In this document: in pieces, positions 23,744-28,880 of the stretch
Position numbering within the stretch: the stretch's first letter is position 1
Layout: the number at the start of each line of letters is the position of its first letter
Assembly (NCBI GenBank): GCA_024688095.1
Contig: JAILEJ010000343.1
Span: 1-28,880, forward strand
Direction: 5' to 3'
Length of the DNA stretch: 28,880 nucleotides
From: Butyrivibrio sp.
Lineage (GTDB): Bacteria; Bacillota; Clostridia; Lachnospirales; Lachnospiraceae
Translations under genes and position numbers: made by a program
Notes under the pieces: generated by a model
What the model was told of the DNA's origin: nothing
The model's database searches: none
What the model saw: only the letters and a program-made list of their open reading frames with translations

Positions 23744-24409
23744 TTACAGATTATGCTTTTGTGAACTTCCATCCGGTGCTCTGAGCGGATGTCTCTTCTC
23801 AGGGTCATATTTAAGATCAAAAATATCTATAACCTCAGGTCCAAATATCTGATGCATATATGAGTATAAATTGTAGTTTTCTATCTCACGCTCCTGCATC
23901 CTTATAACATTCTTTTTGAGCTGCACGCGAATTTTTCCTAGCCATTCGTCAATTGCCATGATCTCATCAGAGTTCTTATGAAGTCGAGCATAGCAAACCT
24001 CCATTGTAGCAAGCATCAGCTTATAATCAGCCTGATATATTTCTCTTGGAAGATCCAGAAGATCATCTTCAAAATCCTCAATCTTATCATTACAATCATT
24101 AATAAGTCTTGTATGATCAGCAATTTCTTTTTCAACTGCCTGAGCTTTCTTACCACTTAGTTTTGAAGCCTTATCTCTTAATGGAACAATTTCACTAAGA
24201 AGCTTTTTCTTAAGTCTTTTAACTTTTTTAATATCTTCGCGAACAGAGGATTGTTTATCAAGAAGTGCATCCAGTTCATCAGCAAGCTTCTTTACATCAT
24301 CCGGCATACTTGTCTGCTGAAAAAGATAATGCCATTTCTCATCTGTCGTTAATATTGGTAGATTTTTTCCATTAAGTGCTTTATCATAACGTGCTTTTTT
24401 ATCTGACAT
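23744..24409 (-). CDS. Coiled-coil protein of unknown function, next to rex
   Basis: This 221-residue, cytoplasmic, highly charged protein has no signal peptide or membrane helix. A first segment (DEKWHYLFQQTSMPDDVKKLADELDALLDKQ) is followed by a Lys-rich region and a long helical stretch with heptad-like spacing (about residues 45-130). A second helical block (ADYKLMLATMEVCYARLHKNSDEIMAIDEWLGKIRVQL) and a more conserved-looking tail (YSYMHQIFGPEVIDIFDLKYDPEKRHPL) end it. I do not recognise the family. GGAAGG six bases before the ATG supports the start. It lies 31 bases after rex with a terminator behind it, so rex and this gene probably form a two-gene transcript, but a redox role would be a guess. 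Confidence 0.8.
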   Translation of the reverse strand: MSDKKARYDKALNGKNLPILTTDEKWHYLFQQTSMPDDVKKLADELDALLDKQSSVREDIKKVKRLKKKLLSEIVPLRDKASKLSGKKAQAVEKEIADHTRLINDCNDKIEDFEDDLLDLPREIYQADYKLMLATMEVCYARLHKNSDEIMAIDEWLGKIRVQLKKNVIRMQEREIENYNLYSYMHQIFGPEVIDIFDLKYDPEKRHPLRAPDGSSQKHNL

Positions 24410-24440
24410 TTAATACCTTCCATTCTTCCCTTGAAAGTTA

Positions 24441-25085
24441 TTATTTCTTTGTCTTATTTTCATACCTGTTTATATTATACGACAATTTCATCAAACTGTC
24501 AGATAAATGTACATTTTCAACCTGAACATTTTCAGGAACATCAAGATCTACATGAGCAAAATTCCATATTGCCTTAATTCCGCACTTTGACAGTCTTGCT
24601 GCAAGACTTTTAGCCTGATCTTTAGGAACTGTAAGGACAGCTATTTCAGTCTTGTTTTTTATAACAAAGTCTTCTATTTCTTCTATAGGTCGAACTTCTA
24701 CATCCTTAATCTTAGTACCATATAATTCAGGATTTGTATCAAATGCACCCTTAAAGACAAATCCTCTTCTGGTAAAATTAGTATAATTGGCAATTGCCTG
24801 ACCTAAATGACCAACACCAATAATGATAAGTGAATGCTGTTTATCAATTCCTAAAATCTTACTTATTTCATCGTACAGATATTCAACATTGTAGCCATAT
24901 CCCTGTTGTCCAAATCCACCGAAATTGTTGAAATCCTGTCTTATCTGAGACGCTGTAACCTTCATAATATCGCTAAGTTCCTGAGAAGATATTCTTTCTA
25001 TACCGCGCTCTTTTAATTCGCCAAGATATCTAAAATAACGTGGGAGTCTGCCAATGACTGCCTGAGATATTTCTTTTTCAGCCAT
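24441..25085 (-). CDS. rex: Redox-sensing transcriptional repressor Rex
   Basis: This 214-residue protein has an N-terminal winged helix (QAVIGRLPRYFRYLGELKERGIERISSQELSDIMKVTASQIRQDFNNFGGFGQQGYGYNV) and a Rossmann fold with GVGHLG (90-95) that binds NADH or NAD+. A C-terminal helix mediates the domain-swapped dimer. Rex leaves its operators when NADH rises and so switches on fermentation and other NADH-consuming genes. Two adjacent ATGs follow AAGGAG; the second, at 25085, has the better spacing and gives the usual family length. The promoter at 25170-25198 overlaps a Rex-box-like element, which suggests autoregulation. Confidence 0.97.
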   Translation of the reverse strand: MAEKEISQAVIGRLPRYFRYLGELKERGIERISSQELSDIMKVTASQIRQDFNNFGGFGQQGYGYNVEYLYDEISKILGIDKQHSLIIIGVGHLGQAIANYTNFTRRGFVFKGAFDTNPELYGTKIKDVEVRPIEEIEDFVIKNKTEIAVLTVPKDQAKSLAARLSKCGIKAIWNFAHVDLDVPENVQVENVHLSDSLMKLSYNINRYENKTKK

Positions 25086-25169
25086 CATTTTCTCCTTCCA
25101 AAATATTCCTCTAATGTTAAAAAAAAGCAGATATAACCGACCTTTCACCTAATTAATCCACTAATCACA

Positions 25170-25198
25170 ATTATACTTTTATGTTAATTTATTGTCAA
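25170..25198 (-). promoter_or_regulatory. Consensus sigma-A promoter of rex
   Basis: On the minus strand a perfect TTGACA (25193-25198) is followed after exactly 17 bases by a perfect TATAAT (25170-25175). It lies about 85 bases upstream of the rex start. A promoter this strong usually needs a repressor, which fits the Rex-box-like element over its -35. Confidence 0.88.
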
Positions 25199-25210
25199 AC
25201 AATATCACAA
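25192..25210. promoter_or_regulatory. Rex-box-like element over the rex promoter
   Basis: The plus strand reads TTGTCAA, five bases, then ATCACAA. These resemble the Rex half-sites TTGTGAA and TTCACAA with one mismatch each, but the spacer is five bases instead of four. It covers the -35 box. The first nine bases match the element at 2891. Part of the resemblance comes from the TTGACA box itself. Confidence 0.35.
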
Positions 25211-25240
25211 AGTCGGTCACTACTATCCGTTTAAACGCTA

Positions 25241-25283
25241 AAAAAGCTCCTGCCTAAGGAAACACCTTAAACAAGAGCTTTTA
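25241..25283 (-). terminator. Terminator of the purine permease gene
   Basis: An outer stem AAAAGCTC/GAGCTTTT (25242-25249 with 25275-25282) and an inner stem TAAGG/CCTTA (25255-25259 with 25265-25269) form a long hairpin. On the minus strand T residues run on after the stem. It begins about 20 bases after the permease stop codon. Confidence 0.88.
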
Positions 25284-25302
25284 CTAATCTGATATTAAAT
25301 TT

Positions 25303-26655
25303 TTACTGAAAATTTGTAATAAGCACTACAATTCTAAGAACAAAGAGTACAAATACAACCCACATTACAGGTTGAATATCTTTTGCCTTACCTTCAAATA
25401 CTTTTGCTACTACCCATGTAATAACTGAGAACATAATACCTGTAGCAATAGAATATGAAAGTGGCATCATAAGAAGTGCCATATATGCACCAAGTACATC
25501 AGCAATATCATCACTGTCAAATTTAATCTTGGCAGCGCTTCCTACCATAAGCATACCTACATAAATAAGTGCAGGAGATGTAGCAAATGAAGGAATTGCA
25601 AGGAATATAGGGCTAAGAACAAGTGATACAAGGAACATTACACCAGTTACACATGCTGTAAGACCTGTCTTACCGCCTGCAGCAACACCGGCACTTGATT
25701 CTACAAAACTAGTTACTGTTGATGTACCAAGACATGAACCTGCAACTGTACCAACTGCGTCTGACATAAATACTCTTCCAACTCTTGGAAGGTTTCCATC
25801 TTTATCAAGAAGACCTGCTTTATCAGCTACACCTACAACAGTACCAACAGTATCAAAAAGATCTACATAAAGGAAGCTGAATGTAATAGCTATAAACTCA
25901 ATAATATGAGTTGCTGCCCAACCAAAATTAAACTTAAAGGCTGTATTTGCAACTGCTCCAAGCTGAAGACCAGCTGAGAAATCAGGAAATACATTTGACT
26001 CTGTCCACCATCCTGTTGCCTGTGCGATCATACCAAGAATCCATGTGCAAAGAATACCAATAAGAACAGCACCTGTAACATTATAATGAACAAGTACAAC
26101 GATTATCATAAGACCTACAAGACACAAAACCACATCTGCTCTTGTAAAGCTACCAAGTGCAAGAGTTGTGCTCTCATCAGCAACAATAACGTTGGCGCCC
26201 TTAAGACCGATAAAGGCAATAAACAGACCAATACCAGCAGAAATACCATATTTCAGGTTCTGTGGAATGCTATTAATAATCTGCTCACGAAATTTGAAGA
26301 ATGACATAACAATAAAGATAAGACCTTCAACAAATACAGCTGTAAGGCATATTCTCCATGGATCTTCCTCTCCTGCGAGCTCTCCGAGACATACTGTGTA
26401 AGCAAAGTAAGCATTAAGACCAAGTCCTGCAGAAAGTGCTATAGGATAATTAGCCCAGAACGCCATAACAAATGTTGCAATTGCTGAAGCAACAGCTGTG
26501 GCTACAAATACACCGTTTGGATCCATTACAGTTCCAAGTATACTTGGGTTGACTGCAAGTATGTAAGCCATAGCAAGGAACGTTGTAAGACCTGCTAAAA
26601 CCTCAGTTTTAACGTCTGTACCATGTTCTTTCAATTTGAAAACTTTTTCCAACAT
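25303..26655 (-). CDS. NCS2-family purine permease (AzgA/PbuG-like)
   Basis: This 450-residue protein has about 12-14 membrane segments. It starts LEKVFKLKEHGTDVKTEVLAGLTTFLAMAYILAVNP, typical of the AzgA branch, with the family signature SAGLGLNAYFAYTV and the later DLFDTVGTVVGVADKAGLLDKDG and GTSTVTSFVESSAG motifs. Such proteins are proton symporters for adenine, guanine or hypoxanthine; the exact base cannot be told from sequence. The ATG at 26655 follows GAGG at nine bases; an in-frame extension to 26712 has no such site. I searched the leader for a purine riboswitch and saw none. It is a single-gene unit with its own terminator. Confidence 0.93.
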   Translation of the reverse strand: MLEKVFKLKEHGTDVKTEVLAGLTTFLAMAYILAVNPSILGTVMDPNGVFVATAVASAIATFVMAFWANYPIALSAGLGLNAYFAYTVCLGELAGEEDPWRICLTAVFVEGLIFIVMSFFKFREQIINSIPQNLKYGISAGIGLFIAFIGLKGANVIVADESTTLALGSFTRADVVLCLVGLMIIVVLVHYNVTGAVLIGILCTWILGMIAQATGWWTESNVFPDFSAGLQLGAVANTAFKFNFGWAATHIIEFIAITFSFLYVDLFDTVGTVVGVADKAGLLDKDGNLPRVGRVFMSDAVGTVAGSCLGTSTVTSFVESSAGVAAGGKTGLTACVTGVMFLVSLVLSPIFLAIPSFATSPALIYVGMLMVGSAAKIKFDSDDIADVLGAYMALLMMPLSYSIATGIMFSVITWVVAKVFEGKAKDIQPVMWVVFVLFVLRIVVLITNFQ

Positions 26656-26957
26656 TTTCTTTTTCCTCTTTCCCTTTTTAAAAAGTTTTTGATTGAAGTT
26701 TCGATTATTCATATAAAAATTTTACATAAAAAAGTTCACAAAATTTTCACACAAAAAATCAATTGAATATTACCACAAGTGAATACCTACTTTCAATCAT
26801 TTATAAAATTTTTCTAAACAAGAATTATTATCTCAAAGAAACATTTTCTTTTACAGGTCATATTTTCAAAGGATTACAAAGACTTACCATTGTTACAAAT
26901 TTCTTTTTCTGATAAAATACCTATTTGTATTAATATGATTTTTTGAAAGGAAATAAA
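26656..26957. other. Divergent AT-rich intergenic region
   Basis: This region separates the permease gene (minus) from the ABC-F gene (plus). The plus-strand promoter is listed separately. For the permease a minus-strand TTGAAA, 18 bases, TAATAT in the 26775-26805 area is possible. Closer to the permease, two near-direct repeats of TTCACAAAA/TTCACACAA type lie at about 26735-26755 and could be protein-binding half-sites. I see no riboswitch aptamer, small gene or repeat family. Confidence 0.5.
26890..26918 (+). promoter_or_regulatory. Promoter of the ABC-F gene
   Basis: TTGTTA (26890-26895), 17 bases, then TAAAAT (26913-26918) lies 39 bases before the ATG at 26958. Both boxes are close to consensus and the spacing is ideal. 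Confidence 0.75.
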
Positions 26958-28880
26958 ATGATCTTATCCTGTCACAATATCTGTAAATCCTATGATGGCA
27001 AAGATATTTTAAAAAATGTCGCATTTCATATAGAAGCCAATGAAAAGGCAGCCATAGTTGGTATAAATGGTGCCGGAAAAACTACTCTTCTAAAACTTAT
27101 AATAGGTGAAGAGAATCCCGATGACGGTGAAGTAACTTTTGCAAAAGGAACCACCTTTGGCTATCTTGCTCAAAATCAGAATATAAATAGTGAAAATACT
27201 ATCTATGAAGAACTGAAGGAAATGAAAAAAGATATCATAAGGCTTGAAGAAGAAATACGTGATGCAGAGCATATGATGAATCTTCTAACTGGTGATGAAC
27301 TTAATAAACTGATGGACAACTATACAGATATGTCCCATAGATATCAGCTTCTTGACGGATATTCATGGAAAAGTGAGGTAACAGGTGTAGCAAAAGGTCT
27401 TGGATTTACCGAAGATGAATTCGACAAAAAGATAAATACACTCTCCGGTGGTCAGAAAACACGTGTTGCTCTCGGAAAGCTTCTGCTTCAAAAGCCTGAT
27501 CTTATTATCCTCGACGAGCCTACAAACCACCTGGATATGAACTCTATTAAATGGCTGGAAACTTATCTTTTAAATTATAATGGTGCTGTACTTATTGTAT
27601 CCCATGACAGATATTTCCTTGATAAGATTACCGGAAAGGTAATTGAAATAGATAATACAAAAGCTACATCATTTACAGGAAATTACTCTGATTACTCAGT
27701 CAAAAAGAAACAGCTTCGTGACACAATGATGCGTGCTTATCTTAATCAGCAACAGGAAATAAAGCATCAGGAAGCAGTAATTGAAAAGCTTAAGTCCTTT
27801 AATAGGGAAAAATCCATAAAACGTGCTGAGAGCCGTGAAAAAATGCTTGATAAAATTGATGTACTGGAAAAACCTACTGAAATTACATCAGGAATGAAAA
27901 TCACTCTCACACCAAGCTGCATAAGTGGAAATGATGTAATGAAAGTTGATAATATTGCAAAATCCTTTGGAGAAAGTCAGCTTTTTAAGAATATTTCCTT
28001 TGAAGTAAAAAGAGGTGAAAGAATTGCAATCATCGGTGACAACGGAACCGGAAAAACAACAATGCTAAAAATGATAAATGGCATTGAAAGCCTTGATGCT
28101 GGTACTATCACTCTTGGAACAAAAGTTAATATCGGCTACTACGATCAGGAACACCATGTACTTCATGATGAAAAAACTATTTTTGAAGAAATATCAGATG
28201 CCTATCCAAATATGAATAACACAGAAATAAGAAATACTCTTGCAGCATTTCTCTTTCTTGGAGACGATGTATTTAAAAGAATTGGTGATCTTAGTGGCGG
28301 AGAAAAGGGCCGCGTTTCACTGGCAAAACTAATGCTCTCTGAAGCAAATTTCCTTATCCTTGATGAGCCTACAAACCACCTGGATATAATGAGTAAGGAA
28401 ATCCTTGAATCAGCACTTAACGGATATGAAGGAACAGTGCTATATGTCAGTCATGATCGTTTCTTTATCAACAAGACTGCTACACGAATCCTTGATCTTA
28501 CACACGGTTCATTAATTAATTACATTGGTAATTACGACTACTATCTTGAACATTGTGAAGAACAGACTCAGAGAATAGTTGGAGCAAATGCCTCTGTAAA
28601 TTCAGGAGCAGGACTTGCATCAAACAGTTTTCAGTTTGATAATTCTGTTTCAAACACAGCTTCTTTGTCATCTGCTGCATCTTCAGAAAATACTGATTCT
28701 TCAAAAGCAAACTCAGGACAGCTTGACTGGAAAGCCCAAAAGGAGGAAGCTGCAAGAAAGCGCAAACTCGAAGCTGCACTCAAAAAATGTGAAGAAGAAA
28801 TTGAAAAGCTCGAACTTAGAAATGATGAAATAAATGAAGAGCTTTCTAATCCAGAAGTAGCTACTGACCTTTCAAAAGTA
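26958..28880 (+). CDS. ABC-F family ATPase (Uup/YdiF-like), C-terminus cut off
   Basis: The frame is open from the ATG at 26958 to the right edge, giving 641 codons. AAAGG lies seven bases before the start. It has two soluble ATP-binding cassettes and no membrane part. The first has Walker A GINGAGKTT (35-43), LSGGQKTR and ILDEPTNHLD. The second has GDNGTGKTT, LSGGEKGR and ILDEPTNHLD. A charged linker joins them (the P-site tRNA interaction motif region, near QQQEIKHQEAVIEKLK). A Ser/Asn-rich stretch (about residues 545-590) is followed by a Lys/Glu coiled coil that runs off the window. ABC-F proteins act on the ribosome, some giving resistance to ribosome-targeting antibiotics. The general layout points to a housekeeping Uup/YdiF type rather than a resistance protein, but this cannot be settled here. 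Confidence 0.93.
   Translation, partial: MILSCHNICKSYDGKDILKNVAFHIEANEKAAIVGINGAGKTTLLKLIIGEENPDDGEVTFAKGTTFGYLAQNQNINSENTIYEELKEMKKDIIRLEEEIRDAEHMMNLLTGDELNKLMDNYTDMSHRYQLLDGYSWKSEVTGVAKGLGFTEDEFDKKINTLSGGQKTRVALGKLLLQKPDLIILDEPTNHLDMNSIKWLETYLLNYNGAVLIVSHDRYFLDKITGKVIEIDNTKATSFTGNYSDYSVKKKQLRDTMMRAYLNQQQEIKHQEAVIEKLKSFNREKSIKRAESREKMLDKIDVLEKPTEITSGMKITLTPSCISGNDVMKVDNIAKSFGESQLFKNISFEVKRGERIAIIGDNGTGKTTMLKMINGIESLDAGTITLGTKVNIGYYDQEHHVLHDEKTIFEEISDAYPNMNNTEIRNTLAAFLFLGDDVFKRIGDLSGGEKGRVSLAKLMLSEANFLILDEPTNHLDIMSKEILESALNGYEGTVLYVSHDRFFINKTATRILDLTHGSLINYIGNYDYYLEHCEEQTQRIVGANASVNSGAGLASNSFQFDNSVSNTASLSSAASSENTDSSKANSGQLDWKAQKEEAARKRKLEAALKKCEEEIEKLELRNDEINEELSNPEVATDLSKV

Noticed and set aside
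25130..25220. Long-range inverted repeat (ACCGAC near 25213 and GTCGGT near 25139) as rex leader structure
   Set aside because: The two arms lie on opposite sides of the promoter, so the upstream arm would not be in the transcript.
26656..26957. Purine riboswitch before the purine permease gene
   Set aside because: I looked for the conserved loop and junction sequences of the aptamer on the minus strand and found none in this AT-rich leader.

Overview
This 28.9 kb window reads as chromosomal core DNA of a low-GC, Gram-positive anaerobe of the Clostridia, most likely a member of the Lachnospiraceae. The grounds are AT-rich DNA, strong AGGAGG-type ribosome binding sites, ScpAB, a single-chain glycyl-tRNA synthetase, Rex, an M16C peptidase, a cysteine-rich motif in AlaS that I know from clostridial enzymes, and a biotin-dependent sodium-pump decarboxylase operon. 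I see no phage, transposon, CRISPR array, tRNA or rRNA.

Layout. Nearly everything is on the minus strand, so transcription runs from high to low coordinates. At the right end an ABC-F ATPase (26958 to the edge, plus strand, cut) diverges from an AzgA-type purine permease (25303-26655). Next come rex (24441-25085) with a textbook promoter, a coiled-coil gene of unknown function (23744-24409), nnr (22042-23622) and alr (20814-22010). The only other plus-strand gene is a membrane-anchored J-domain protein (19670-20788). It converges on alr over a shared bidirectional terminator. Then follows a tightly spaced minus-strand run: a CBS-pair/CorC-type membrane protein, yebC, a large multi-membrane protein with a Glu-rich repeat tail, an M16C metallopeptidase, era, recO, a small lipoprotein, glyS and alaS. 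After that come rpsU with its own promoter and terminator, a membrane metallophosphoesterase coupled to scpA-scpB, and at the left end the decarboxylase operon (carboxyltransferase, OadG-like lipoprotein, biotin carrier, and the first 36 codons of the beta subunit).

How the genes work together. The left operon encodes a membrane machine that couples decarboxylation of an acyl-CoA to sodium export. ScpA/ScpB are SMC partners in chromosome organisation. Era, RecO, YebC, S21, GlyS and AlaS are housekeeping genes of translation, ribosome assembly and repair. Nnr repairs damaged NAD(P)H, Alr supplies D-alanine for the cell wall, and Rex senses NADH/NAD.

Most worth a second look: a Rex-box-like 18-mer in the decarboxylase leader that shares its first nine bases with a similar site over the rex promoter; a 20-bp imperfect palindrome at the decarboxylase promoter; a 16-bp perfect hairpin of reversed terminator polarity before alaS; the membrane J-domain protein; the Glu-tailed, possibly GT-C-like membrane protein; and the lipoprotein form of the OadG subunit. 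I found no clear new defence or mobile system.
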